Positions 43,485 through 52,652 are shown, counted from the stretch's first letter. The stretch is DNA of 54,506 bases from an uncultured Bacteroidales bacterium (GCA_949285735.1 CASEAQ010000013.1:1-54506); one strand, 5' to 3'. Translations and numbers: made by a program. Notes: a model not told the origin generated them from the letters alone.

Positions 43485-45047
43485 TTAGAGTGTTTCAAAC
43501 GGCCATATCTGTGGTATCAAGAATATCGAAACCAGGAATACGATTATATTGAGAGGCAACCCTATGCGCACAAAATCGGTGAACTTGTAGTTGCCGATAC
43601 CTTGCACGATGAGGTTGGTTTGGTATCCTATGGGTGTGGTGAATCCTGCGGAAGCCGCGATGCAGATTACGATGAAGAATGGCATCGGGTCAACCCCGAG
43701 TTGCGTGGCAAGCGACATGGCGAGAGGGAATGCAAGTGCAGCAGCGGCGTTGTTGGTGATTAGCTCCGTAATGATGTTGGTGATGATGTAGAGTATAGCA
43801 AGCAACACGTATGCCCCGTGTTCGTTGCTCAAGCCTATGATAAAGTTGGCTATCAGGTCGGCAAGCCCCGAGTTGGTCATCGCTTTACTGATAGCGAAAG
43901 CGCAGGCGATTGTAATCAATATGTCCCATGAAATGAACTTGGTGTATTTGCGGGCAGGGAACGTGTTGGTCCAAGCCATTATTACCGTTGTGACGGCTGC
44001 AAAAAAGAACATATCGAGCTTGATGCCAGGGAACATTTCTTGTGTGATGGGTAATTCGCCGATTGTCGCGCCCACAATCATGAGGACGAGCAGCGTGAGC
44101 ACAAACGTGCGCTTGCTGCGTTTGGGTTGCGGCGAGGCGTCTTTACCGTTGGCAATCATAAGGAACACCGACGACTCGCCCCATGTGGTTACGAAAGAAT
44201 CGTCGGCAAGCACTACGAGCGTGTCGCCCTCACAGAGGCGCACTTTGTCGATACGCTTGTTCATTGCCTTGCCATTGCGCTTTATCTCCTTCACTTCCAC
44301 ACCATAGTGCCGCTTGAAGTCAAATTCCTTTGTAGTCTTGTTGATTCCGGGGAATCGTGGGCCAAGCACCACTTCCACGGGGTGCAGGTTTTCGGCTTTC
44401 TCCTCCTCGTCTTCCATGATTTCGGGGGCGCGGCGTTCTTCGGGGAGCAATCGCTTCGAGGCGAGCATTATGTAGGCGATACCGATAATGGTGATTGGCA
44501 CGCCTATCCATGCCAGCTCAAACATGCTTAGGCCCTCATATCCGGCTTCAATCATCATGCCGTGCACAACGAGGTTGGTCGATGTGCCGATGAGGGTGCA
44601 CAGTCCGCCGAGGATTGTGATGTATGAAAGCGGGATAAGGAATTTCGTGGCAGGCAGGCTCACCGACTTTGCCCACCGCTTGATGATAGGTGCGAAAATT
44701 ACCACTACCGGGGTGTTGTTGAGGAATGCCGAGATGAAACCGATGGCTGGCAACATGCGCAGTTGCGCCTTCCATGTCGAGGTATTGCCCTGAGGTAAAA
44801 TCTTCTTTATTACTTGGCTCAAAGCCCCCGACTGCCTCACCCCTTCGCTCACCAAGAACAGTAGGGCAACGGTAATCATCCCCTTGTTACTGAATCCCTC
44901 AAGCAGTTCTCGTGGAGTGATGATGCCGCAGCACAGGAAAAACACGACTACCGAAAACAGTATCATGCCTGGACGCTGCTTGTCGGCAACTAATGCGGCA
45001 AGCATAGCCACAAGGGTTATCAATACTAATGCTATTTCCAAATTCAT
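43485..45047 (-). CDS. SLC13/DASS-family permease with RCK_C domain, likely sulfate importer
   Basis: 520 residues with about 11-12 membrane segments in two halves. Each half has the SNT-type signature: FLNNTPVVVIFAPIIKRW and TELITNNAAAALAFPLAM. A cytoplasmic RCK_C (TrkA-C) domain lies at about 210-290 (FKRHYGVEVKEIKRNG ... CEGDTLVVLADD), as in bacterial sulfate transporters of the SAC1/SLT type. It is first in the operon before cysC, so sulfate is the likely substrate. Confidence 0.88.
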   Translation of the reverse strand: MNLEIALVLITLVAMLAALVADKQRPGMILFSVVVFFLCCGIITPRELLEGFSNKGMITVALLFLVSEGVRQSGALSQVIKKILPQGNTSTWKAQLRMLPAIGFISAFLNNTPVVVIFAPIIKRWAKSVSLPATKFLIPLSYITILGGLCTLIGTSTNLVVHGMMIEAGYEGLSMFELAWIGVPITIIGIAYIMLASKRLLPEERRAPEIMEDEEEKAENLHPVEVVLGPRFPGINKTTKEFDFKRHYGVEVKEIKRNGKAMNKRIDKVRLCEGDTLVVLADDSFVTTWGESSVFLMIANGKDASPQPKRSKRTFVLTLLVLMIVGATIGELPITQEMFPGIKLDMFFFAAVTTVIMAWTNTFPARKYTKFISWDILITIACAFAISKAMTNSGLADLIANFIIGLSNEHGAYVLLAILYIITNIITELITNNAAAALAFPLAMSLATQLGVDPMPFFIVICIAASAGFTTPIGYQTNLIVQGIGNYKFTDFVRIGLPLNIIVFLVSIFLIPQIWPFETL

Positions 45048-45196
45048 AAAAACGTGATGTTAAGCCTTTAGGCCCTTGGCTTTCACAGCTCGACAGACCG
45101 GCATTTTAATTAAGCATGGATTTTTGTGCTACCCATAGTTTTGTTTTACTAAACGCAATGTCTTTAACATTTGGCATAGTAAATATTAAAAACGTG

Positions 45197-45204
45197 CAAA
45201 TATA
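45197..45204 (-). promoter_or_regulatory. -7 box of the sulfate operon promoter
   Basis: The complement reads TATATTTG, ~150 bases before the SLC13 ATG. The leader has a hairpin, AAGCC/GGCTT, flanked by GTGA and TCAC close to the start. I did not recognise a known riboswitch. The 45048-45423 spacer holds no gene. Confidence 0.45.
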
Positions 45205-45378
45205 GAGCATATTTGTTTAAAAACACACCCCGTACAGCAATTTTAACACCGAGGTTGAATAAAAGTACAATAATATGTGTGAAAAGGAACAATAACCGAA
45301 TGGCAGTCGGGGGGGGGCAGTTTATGCGCCAGCAGTAGAAAATGTTACCGAAACATTATTAAAACGCAACGGAATTGT

Positions 45379-45399
45379 TATATTTGCAACATATCTTTG
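45379..45399 (+). promoter_or_regulatory. Two candidate -7 boxes before the LpxH-like gene
   Basis: TATATTTG (45379-45386) and TATCTTTG (45392-45399), 38 and 25 bases before the ATG. -33 boxes are weak. A run of nine G lies at about 45309. Confidence 0.5.
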
Positions 45400-45423
45400 T
45401 GACGTTTAGAAAAATTGTATTAA

Positions 45424-46227
45424 ATGGAACAAAGAAAGTATTATCGAACCATAGTGTTGTCGGACATCCACCTTGGCACTTCACACTCTAAGACCGACGA
45501 AGTGTGCCACTTCTTGAGCAATGTCGATTGCGGTTGCCTCGTTTTGAACGGGGATATAATTGACGGCTGGCACCTCAAGAAGAGCGGAATGCGCAAGTGG
45601 CAGGCGTACCACACACGTTTTTTCAAGATACTGATGCGAATGATGGAGCGGAAGAATACGCAAGTGGTGTATGTGAGAGGCAATCATGATGATTTCCTCG
45701 ACGGGCTTGCACCGTTGCACTTCTACAACATCAGCATTGTGCGCGACTACGAGCTTGAAAGCAACGGCAGGCGGTATTTTGTCACTCATGGCGACATTTT
45801 CGACCGTGTGACGACGCAGATGCGCTGGCTGGCGTTGCTGGGCGATATTGGTTATACTTTCTTGCTGTCGTTCAACAGCTTCTACAACCGTTGGCGTATG
45901 CGTCGTGGCAAGCCATATTATTCTCTCTCGCAACAAGTGAAGCAGAGGGTGAAGTCGGCTGTCAATTACATATCCGATTTTGAACACACGCTTGCCGAGT
46001 TTGCCAAGGCACGCAAGTATGATGGTATAATTTGCGGTCACATACACCATCCCGATAATACTTATTATGAAGGAGTCCATTATCTTAACTCGGGCGATTG
46101 GGTCGAAACGATGTCGGCTCTCACCGAGGATGAAGAAGGTAATTGGAACGTGGTTTATTACACCGACATTGCCGATAGCCTGCCGCAAGAAAGGGCTGAG
46201 GCGCAACTAATCACCATAGCATCATGA
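45424..46227 (+). CDS. UDP-2,3-diacylglucosamine diphosphatase-like metallophosphoesterase
   Basis: 267 residues. Calcineurin-like motifs in order: LSDIHLG (D-x-H), NGDIIDGW (GD), RGNHDD (GNHD), THGD, and CGHIHHPD (GHxH). This is the LpxH-like subgroup that cleaves UDP-diacylglucosamine in lipid A synthesis. The segment LALLGDIGYTFLLSFNSFYNRW could insert into the membrane interface. A glycosyltransferase gene overlaps its end by ATGA, so they are co-translated. The proteins may act on the same lipid or glycan precursor, an inference. Confidence 0.85.
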   Translation: MEQRKYYRTIVLSDIHLGTSHSKTDEVCHFLSNVDCGCLVLNGDIIDGWHLKKSGMRKWQAYHTRFFKILMRMMERKNTQVVYVRGNHDDFLDGLAPLHFYNISIVRDYELESNGRRYFVTHGDIFDRVTTQMRWLALLGDIGYTFLLSFNSFYNRWRMRRGKPYYSLSQQVKQRVKSAVNYISDFEHTLAEFAKARKYDGIICGHIHHPDNTYYEGVHYLNSGDWVETMSALTEDEEGNWNVVYYTDIADSLPQERAEAQLITIAS

Positions 46228-47345
46228 AATTTTTATTTATAGTGCAGGGCGAGGGGCGTGGACATCTCACGCAGGCACTCACGCTTGAGGAGCATCTCAC
46301 TCGTGAAGGGCATGAGGTGGTGGAGGTGCTTGTGGGGAAGAGCGGGCAGAGAGAACTGCCCGAGTTTTTCCGTCGTCGCCTCAAGGCTCCGTTGTACCGT
46401 TTCGAGAGCCCCAATTTCTTGCCCACGCCAGCCAACAAGCGCAACAAGATAGGTCGCAGCATAGCCTACAACTTGTTGCGGCTGCCGATGTTTGTGCGTA
46501 GCATCGCTTTCATCAACCGCCATATTCGACAGTCGGATGCCGACGTGGTGGTCAACTTTTATGAACTCCTCACAGGACTTGCCTATTTGTTTTGCCGTCC
46601 GCGCACGACGCAGATTTGCATAGGTCATCAATACCTGTTCCTGCATCGCGATTTCAAGTTTCCGCGCGTCAACTGGTTCCAGCTCGAAATGCTGAAGATG
46701 TTTACGCGCATCACGTCGATAGGGGCCAACAGGCTGCTTGCGTTGTCGTTCAGCCGTATGCCCGACGATGTACAGCAACATATCTATGTGGTGCCGCCGT
46801 TGCTCAGGCGCGAGGCATTGCAGCAATCGCCGGCGAAGGGCGACTATGTGCATGGTTACATGGTAAATTCGGGCTTTTCGGAGCAGGTGATGGAGTGGCA
46901 CCGCACCGATCCGAGTGTACCGCTATATTTCTTTTGGGATAGAAAAGGAGAAGCATGGGAAAAGCATGTTGACGAGACGCTTACGTTCCACCAGCTCGAC
47001 GACCAGGCGTTTTTGCAGAAGATGGCAGGCTGCCGCGCCTATGCCAGCACAGCCGGGTTTGAATCGATATGCGAGGCTATGTATATGGGTAAGCCCATAT
47101 TGATGGTTCCAGCCCACATCGAGCAGGAATGCAATGCCCACGATGCCATGCTTGCAGGTGCCGGCATTGTGAGCAACGACTTTGAGCTCGACAAGTTGCT
47201 CGATTTTTCGGCAGAGTTCCACCCCAACAGCAATTTCGTCTTTTGGGTGAATAGTGTGGCAGTAACAATAGAACACCTCGTCCGCCAACCCGAACCCGAG
47301 AAGGCGCATTACTACACTTATCGATTGCGAGCGTTATTCAATTAG
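46224..47345 (+). CDS. MurG/GT28-like glycosyltransferase
   Basis: 373 residues. It begins FLFIVQGEGRGHLTQALTLEEHL, the acceptor-side glycine-rich opening of GT-B enzymes such as MurG and MGDG synthase. The C-terminal donor site is YASTAGFESICEAMYMGKPILMVPAHIEQECNAHDA, the hallmark nucleotide-sugar motif. It probably glycosylates a membrane lipid or polyprenyl acceptor at the inner membrane. It is coupled to the LpxH-like gene. Its stop codon lies inside an AATTCC repeat block. It is not MurG itself: no mur genes are near and the core differs. Confidence 0.82.
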   Translation: MKFLFIVQGEGRGHLTQALTLEEHLTREGHEVVEVLVGKSGQRELPEFFRRRLKAPLYRFESPNFLPTPANKRNKIGRSIAYNLLRLPMFVRSIAFINRHIRQSDADVVVNFYELLTGLAYLFCRPRTTQICIGHQYLFLHRDFKFPRVNWFQLEMLKMFTRITSIGANRLLALSFSRMPDDVQQHIYVVPPLLRREALQQSPAKGDYVHGYMVNSGFSEQVMEWHRTDPSVPLYFFWDRKGEAWEKHVDETLTFHQLDDQAFLQKMAGCRAYASTAGFESICEAMYMGKPILMVPAHIEQECNAHDAMLAGAGIVSNDFELDKLLDFSAEFHPNSNFVFWVNSVAVTIEHLVRQPEPEKAHYYTYRLRALFN

Positions 47346-47434
47346 GAATGAGGAATTAGGAATGAGGAATTGCAAACTTGTTGCAAAGAATTAACAAAAA
47401 AAATTCCTAATTCCACATTCCTAATTCCTAATTG
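47341..47434. repeat. AATTCC inverted repeat between convergent genes
   Basis: 47341-47371 (ATTAGGAATGAGG units) and 47402-47434 (AATTCCTAATTCC units) are imperfectly complementary, forming a ~30-bp hairpin. It supplies the stop codons of both the glycosyltransferase and aroB and may terminate both. Confidence 0.6.
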
Positions 47435-48480
47435 TCTTGAAAGATGTCGAGTGCTGTTTTGGCGTCGTTGGGAGTGACTGTGGTGCCAAGTTTTATGTCA
47501 CCGATGTCGGCGAGCAGCGAGCAATTGATTTCGCCGCTTTGGCTCTTTTTGTCGTGGCGCATCAGGGCAATCAGCGTGTCGTAGTCTTTGCAGGTGATGT
47601 TGAATGTGCCGTAATTTTCTTTTACAAATTGCACTACTGCATGGAGTATGTCGGTCGGGAACTTATATATAATGTGCGACAGCACGAGTTCCACGATTAA
47701 TCCCCAAGCCACGGCATAGCCATGCGGAACAGGTTCCATGCGTTTCATTGCAAGGCTCTCGAAAGCGTGCCCAGCGGTGTGCCCCAAGTTGAGCGCACGC
47801 CTTAGTCCCTGCTCGTGGGGGTCGGCAGCAACGATGTCGCGCTTGATTATGACTGAACGCTTCAGCAGGTCGAGTAATTCATCGCGGTTGCCTCCTGTGA
47901 TGTCGTAGTTGATTAAGTCGGCAAAGTATTGGCGGTCGCTGAGCAAGCCATGCTTTACCATCTCGGCATATCCCGACTTCAACTCGGTTGATGGCAGCGT
48001 GTCGAAAAATGCCGTCGAGATGATTACGGCATCAGCCTCGTTGAACACTCCGATTTCGTTTTTCAGTCCGTTGAAGTTTATCCCTGTTTTGCCGCCCACA
48101 GCCGCATCGACTGCACCGAGTAACGTGGTCGGGACGTTGATGAAGCGCAAGCCGCGCTTGAATACCGATGCTGCAAATCCGCCAAGGTCGGTAACCATGC
48201 CGCCGCCTATGTTTATCACCACCGTCTTGCGTGTGGCGCCATGCTCTTCGAGCTGTTTCCACACTTGTGCAGCCGTTTCGATGTTTTTGTTCATGTCACC
48301 CGACTTTATGATAATGCATGGCGACTGCTTTGCTACTGCCGATTCGATAATCTTGGGCAATGCAAATTGGTGGGTGTTTATGTCGGTCAGAATGATGGTC
48401 TTATTGTAGTCGATTCCGCCGAGAACCGTTTCCAATGCTCCCGATACGTCGTTTGAGAATATTATTTGCTGGTGTTCCAT
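47428..48480 (-). CDS. aroB: 3-dehydroquinate synthase
   Basis: 350 residues. Second step of the shikimate pathway: converts DAHP to 3-dehydroquinate with NAD and zinc. Visible: GGGMVTDLGGFAASVFKRGLRFINVPTTLLGAVDAAVGGKTGIN, part of the NAD and substrate site, and zinc-site HTAGHAFE. It begins 6 bases after the HAD gene, so they form an operon. Confidence 0.96.
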   Translation of the reverse strand: MEHQQIIFSNDVSGALETVLGGIDYNKTIILTDINTHQFALPKIIESAVAKQSPCIIIKSGDMNKNIETAAQVWKQLEEHGATRKTVVINIGGGMVTDLGGFAASVFKRGLRFINVPTTLLGAVDAAVGGKTGINFNGLKNEIGVFNEADAVIISTAFFDTLPSTELKSGYAEMVKHGLLSDRQYFADLINYDITGGNRDELLDLLKRSVIIKRDIVAADPHEQGLRRALNLGHTAGHAFESLAMKRMEPVPHGYAVAWGLIVELVLSHIIYKFPTDILHAVVQFVKENYGTFNITCKDYDTLIALMRHDKKSQSGEINCSLLADIGDIKLGTTVTPNDAKTALDIFQDN

Positions 48481-48486
48481 AGCTCG

Positions 48487-49224
48487 TTAATCTTTAAAAG
48501 CATTTAATAATGATGGGAGATGTGATGCAAACTCTGGCATTGAGGCATAAACGATGTCGGCACCGCTTGCTGTCATGTCGGCTTCGGGTATAGGCCCCGT
48601 GGTTATCCCCACGGTGAAGCATCCCGAGCGGCTGCCAGCCAACACGCCCAGCGGGGCATTTTCTATTACGATTGCCTCACGGGCATTGCATCCAGCCATT
48701 TGCAGCCCTTTCAAGTATGGTTCGGGGTCGGGTTTGCCATGCGTGACATCGTGTGCAGTCACCCGTTTGTCGTGTGCGAATATGCCAGGGTAGTCGCGGT
48801 CGAGCCGGTCGAGTATGGATTGTTGCCCCGAGCCGGTGACAAGGACACGGGTAATGCCGGCATCGCGCAACGTGTTGAGCATCTGTGCCGCGCCGGGCAT
48901 CATTTGCGGTTCGCCCATCTCGACGAAGTATTGCGCCTTGCGGGCATAGAGGGCTTTCACCTCCTCGGGCGAGGCATCCCTGCCATACGCGCGTTGGAAA
49001 AGCACGTTGATGGTTGCAGCCCCGGTCATGCCTTCGTATCCATAAAATTCGTTGCGTGTGCATTCGATTCCCAGCTCGGTAGCCATTCGGAACCATGCTG
49101 CGGTGTGGTTTTTCATCGAGTCGTAAAGCACGCCGTCCATATCGATGAGGGCCGCTTTTATTCCGTCGGTCGGTTTCGGCGTTTTTGCAAAGTGCCTTGC
49201 TATTGCCTCTTTCTCGTCAATCAT
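48487..49224 (-). CDS. HAD-family hydrolase, beta-phosphoglucomutase-like
   Basis: 245 residues. Motif I LIDMDGVLYDSM with nucleophile D28 and D30, a helical cap, motif II LVTGSGQQS, motif III lysine in THGKPDPEPYLKG, and motif IV VIENAPLGVLAG. This fits the PGMB/haloacid subgroup acting on sugar phosphates or related esters. It lies upstream of aroB in the same transcript. The substrate is unknown. Confidence 0.88.
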   Translation of the reverse strand: MIDEKEAIARHFAKTPKPTDGIKAALIDMDGVLYDSMKNHTAAWFRMATELGIECTRNEFYGYEGMTGAATINVLFQRAYGRDASPEEVKALYARKAQYFVEMGEPQMMPGAAQMLNTLRDAGITRVLVTGSGQQSILDRLDRDYPGIFAHDKRVTAHDVTHGKPDPEPYLKGLQMAGCNAREAIVIENAPLGVLAGSRSGCFTVGITTGPIPEADMTASGADIVYASMPEFASHLPSLLNAFKD

Positions 49225-49243
49225 AGTTTCCCTGTTTTGTTTG

Positions 49244-49275
49244 CAAATATACAGATTACTTGGTGAAAAATCAAT
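49244..49275 (-). promoter_or_regulatory. Promoter of the HAD-aroB operon
   Basis: The complement has ATTG (49275-49272), a 20-base spacer and TATATTTG (49251-49244), 20 bases before the HAD ATG. Confidence 0.6.
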
Positions 49276-49348
49276 CGTGAGTGAATGATAAAGGTGGGAT
49301 ATTCCTGGCTATTTCATTTAAAGTGCGATGACAGTATATGGGAACACG

Positions 49349-49465
49349 GGGCGGCGAAGCCGTCCAACCATGCGCTAACCGACGGCGACGCAGCCCAACG
49401 TAGTGGGCAAGGAACCGTCGGACATCACCACTGCCACCCAGTTCAGGGCCTCGAAGAGGTCCAAC
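49349..49465 (-). repeat. Structured repeat, copy C (117 nt)
   Basis: Terminal hairpins as in copy A. The central stem is CCGACGG/CCGTCGG (49379-49385 with 49415-49421). The inner loop has GCCC pairing with GGGC. Confidence 0.75.
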
Positions 49466-49550
49466 GGAGCTCCATTGCCATTCTTGTGTAAAGAACAACG
49501 TGCATATCCACCACATGCTAATACTATATTAAGCACTGACAAATCGGCAC

Positions 49551-49661
49551 GTTGGACCTCTTCGAGGCCCTACTGCGTGGGTAGCTTCGTTCCGAGGGTT
49601 CCTTGCCCTAAAGGGCTGCGTCACCACTCGGTTAAGGCATGGTTGGACGGCTTCGCCGCCC
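49551..49661 (+). repeat. Structured repeat, copy D (111 nt)
   Basis: Terminal hairpins as in copy A. The central stem CCGAG (49592-49596) pairs with CTCGG (49627-49631). The inner hairpin is reduced to GCCC-TAAA-GGGC (49605-49616). Confidence 0.75.
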
Positions 49662-49824
49662 TCTGTGCCGATTTATTCTGTAACGCACCGTCATCGCGCT
49701 TTAAATGAAGTAGCCGTGTGGGATATTCCTGGGGTGCAATTGTTAAAAAATGAATTTTGAAGTCGGGCTTCAAAGTGTTACAAAATTGTAATAATTATGT
49801 AAAACAATTGTGATTTTGTGGCGA

Positions 49825-49832
49825 TACTTTTG
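49825..49832 (+). promoter_or_regulatory. -7 box of the TonB receptor operon
   Basis: TACTTTTG, 33 bases before the ATG at 49866. Nothing convincing at -33. Confidence 0.55.
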
Positions 49833-49865
49833 CAGCGGAAATTTACAGGACACAGATAAACGAGC

Positions 49866-52607
49866 ATGAGGTTTTTATTTTTAGCTTGTGCCATTATTGC
49901 CGCCACGGCAACGGCCAGTGCTTATAAAGTAGAAGGTGTAGTAACAGATTCGTCAACAGGAGAAACATTGGTGGGAGCAATAATCTCCTGCAAGGAATTG
50001 CCAGGTGTTAACACATCTTCGGGATTGGATGGTTCGTATGCGATTGAAATCCCCGCAGGAAATAATGTGACGCTCGTGTGGCATTACGTGAGTTTTCAGA
50101 ACTATGAGGCTAAAGTGTCGCAGTCGGCTACCATCGACGTGGCATTGCAGCCCGAGAGCAACGTGCTCGGCGAGGTATCGGTGATAGGTAGCGCCAACCG
50201 CCGCAGCGACGCCAGTGCCCGCATGACGGAGCGGACATCTGCCAACATATTGAATATTATGAGTGCTACCAGTATAGAAGTTTCGCCCGACCTTGATGTC
50301 GCAGGCGTATTGCAGCGCATGTCGGGCGTGGTGCTCGACAAGGGGAGCAGCGACAACGAGCAGTATGCCATATTGCGAGGCATGGACAAGCGCTATAATT
50401 ATACCCTTGTCAACGGCGTGAAAATCCCCAGCCCCGACGATGCCAACCGATATGTGCCGCTTAACATCTTTCCGAGCGACTTGCTCGACCGCCTTGAGGT
50501 GACTAAGTCGCTCACTGCCGACATGGAAGCCGACGCGACGGGTGGCGTGGTGAACATGGTGATGAAAAATGCGCCGTCGAGGTTCACATTTAACGTGAAT
50601 GCCGCCGTGGGCTACAACACGATGAATATCGACCACAAATTCACGGGCTTCGACCACGGCAACATCACCACCGAAGCTCCACGCGAGGCTTTCGGAACCG
50701 ATTACACTGCCACGCTCGACGACTTCAAGAGGGGTACTGCCACGCTCGACTATTATCACCCCATGCCCGACATCGTGGCTGGATTGACGGTGGGAAACCG
50801 ACTGTTTGACAATCGTTTCGGCTTCATTTTTGCCGGTAGCCTGCAAAACACCTACCGCACCAAGAGCAGCCTCTTCTTCACCGACGGCATGAACCAGACC
50901 GAGACTGCCGTGCGATTGAGCGACATGCGCGAGCGCATGTACTCCGAACAGCAATTGCAGACGGGCTTGCACCTGAAGCTTGATTACACGTTCGATACCA
51001 ACAACGACATAGAATGGTATAACGCATTCTTCAGCAATATCTCAAATCAAGTGCGAGAATCGGTCGAAACCGACTTGTCGCTCAACTACGACCCCGAGAA
51101 TGGCGACTTGCTCCAAAGCCTCGAGACACGTGCAAGGCAGACCAAGCAATCGATTTTTGCCTCGACACTCACAGGACACCACAACAATTTGTTGCTCGAA
51201 GGGCTTAGCCTCGACTGGACTGCCGAGTATGCCGATGCTAACTACAAGCGCCCCGACAATACCTACACCAATCTCGAAAACCTTGTGCAGAATTATGAGT
51301 CGGTGGTTACTGCCGACAATGGTGAGCGTCGTTTCGAGCACAATTCCGACCGCGACATTGCAGGGTATTTGAATTTGAAGTACGACCGCCAGATAGGACG
51401 TTTCGGACTTAACGTGAAGGTGGGAGGTATGTATCGCGACAAGTCGCGCGACAATACCCACATCACCTACAACTTCACCCCTGGAGGACAGAGCCGCCCT
51501 GTGCAAGGGGTAGATTTCAATAACATCAACGAGATACAGTGGCAGGTGTCAACGCCGCACGGCAGTGTTGGACCGCTCAATTACACTGCCGGAGAGAACA
51601 TCGGGGCTGTGTATGGGCAAGTGAAGTTGGCTCGGGCGAACTGGCACGTGATTGCGGGGGTAAGAGCGGAGCATACCGACCAATCATATTCGATGACTTA
51701 TCCCAACGTCAGTTCAAACCCCAACGGGGAACAGATTTACTGGGATGTGCTGCCGTCGGTTCATGTGAAGTATTCGCCCGTCGAGGACATGAACATTCGT
51801 GCCTCATATTTCAAGTCGATTAATCGTCCGGGATTCTTTGAAATTGTGCCTTACACCATCATCGAGGAAGATTACCTGGAATTTGGTAACAACGAGTTGC
51901 GCCGTGCCAAAATCGACAACGTTGACTTGCGATGGGAATGGTATCCGAGTGCGAGCGAAGAGTTTATGGCTGGAGTGTTCTACAAGCACCTGACCGACCC
52001 TATCGAATACGTTAGCACTACTCGCAACAACAGGCAGATAGGTTACGGTCCGATGAACGTGGGCAATGCCACAAACTATGGCGTGGAGGTAGATATAATA
52101 AAATACTTCAGGAACTTTGGTATCAAAGCCAATTACACCTATACTCATTCAAAGATAACGACCACCAAGATTCGCTATGGACGCAATGCCGAAACTGGCA
52201 ACATTGAGCGCAGCGACGTCGAGCAGTCGCGCCCGTTGCTCGGGCAGGCTCCACACGTGGCAAACCTGACGTTCATGTACAAGGACACCCGCTATGGCTG
52301 GGATGCGCAAGTGGCTTGCAGCTACACAGGCGAAAAAATTGCCATCGTGTCGCAATATTTGGATTCCGACTATTGGGATAAGGGCGAGTTTACGCTCGAT
52401 GCTTCGGTTGAAAAGAGTTTCAAGTGTGGTGTCACCATCTTCGGCAAAGGCACCAACCTGCTCAACACGAAGTCGGAACGGTATATCAAGACCCACAACG
52501 ACTATAACAACCGTTTCCCGGGGCAAGACCCCAACAGCGGCAAGACGCTCATTCGTCGCGACCGCCGCGGAGTGGGATTGCTGATTGGCGTGAGATTTAA
52601 ATTGTGA
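49866..52607 (+). CDS. TonB-dependent receptor with carboxypeptidase-D-like domain
   Basis: 913 residues. Signal peptide MRFLFLACAIIAATATASA, CarboxypepD_reg domain (about 20-100; VEGVVTDSSTGETLVGAI), a plug (about 120-240; YAILRGMDKRYNYTLVNGVKIP and TGGVVNMVMKNAP), then a 22-strand-type barrel ending GLLIGVRFKL. It moves a ligand across the outer membrane. It is followed by a beta-helix lipoprotein and a phosphatase gene on the same strand. The substrate may be a phosphorylated compound, by context only. There is no SusD, so it is not a classical polysaccharide locus. Confidence 0.88.
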   Translation: MRFLFLACAIIAATATASAYKVEGVVTDSSTGETLVGAIISCKELPGVNTSSGLDGSYAIEIPAGNNVTLVWHYVSFQNYEAKVSQSATIDVALQPESNVLGEVSVIGSANRRSDASARMTERTSANILNIMSATSIEVSPDLDVAGVLQRMSGVVLDKGSSDNEQYAILRGMDKRYNYTLVNGVKIPSPDDANRYVPLNIFPSDLLDRLEVTKSLTADMEADATGGVVNMVMKNAPSRFTFNVNAAVGYNTMNIDHKFTGFDHGNITTEAPREAFGTDYTATLDDFKRGTATLDYYHPMPDIVAGLTVGNRLFDNRFGFIFAGSLQNTYRTKSSLFFTDGMNQTETAVRLSDMRERMYSEQQLQTGLHLKLDYTFDTNNDIEWYNAFFSNISNQVRESVETDLSLNYDPENGDLLQSLETRARQTKQSIFASTLTGHHNNLLLEGLSLDWTAEYADANYKRPDNTYTNLENLVQNYESVVTADNGERRFEHNSDRDIAGYLNLKYDRQIGRFGLNVKVGGMYRDKSRDNTHITYNFTPGGQSRPVQGVDFNNINEIQWQVSTPHGSVGPLNYTAGENIGAVYGQVKLARANWHVIAGVRAEHTDQSYSMTYPNVSSNPNGEQIYWDVLPSVHVKYSPVEDMNIRASYFKSINRPGFFEIVPYTIIEEDYLEFGNNELRRAKIDNVDLRWEWYPSASEEFMAGVFYKHLTDPIEYVSTTRNNRQIGYGPMNVGNATNYGVEVDIIKYFRNFGIKANYTYTHSKITTTKIRYGRNAETGNIERSDVEQSRPLLGQAPHVANLTFMYKDTRYGWDAQVACSYTGEKIAIVSQYLDSDYWDKGEFTLDASVEKSFKCGVTIFGKGTNLLNTKSERYIKTHNDYNNRFPGQDPNSGKTLIRRDRRGVGLLIGVRFKL

Positions 52608-52652
52608 TAGATAAGACTTTTAAATGAATAATAAACCACAAAAACGAATAAA

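Larger units (their letters stand above)
49294..49732. mobile_element. Composite element with 26-bp inverted ends and 15-bp flanking direct repeat
   Basis: GTGGGATATTCCTGG occurs exactly at 49294-49308 and 49718-49732. Just inside are 26-bp inverted repeats, 49307-49332 and 49690-49715, with 24 matches. Between them lie structured repeat copies C and D, in opposite orientation. No open reading frame spans it. It looks like a non-autonomous insertion with a target duplication, although 15 bp is long for that. Confidence 0.6.

Noticed and set aside
45048-45196. SAM or other sulfur-related riboswitch before the sulfate operon
   Set aside because: A small hairpin is present, but I could not match any riboswitch core.
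47341-47434. CRISPR-like short repeats
   Set aside because: Units are contiguous and inverted with no regularly sized unique spacers, and no cas genes are present.
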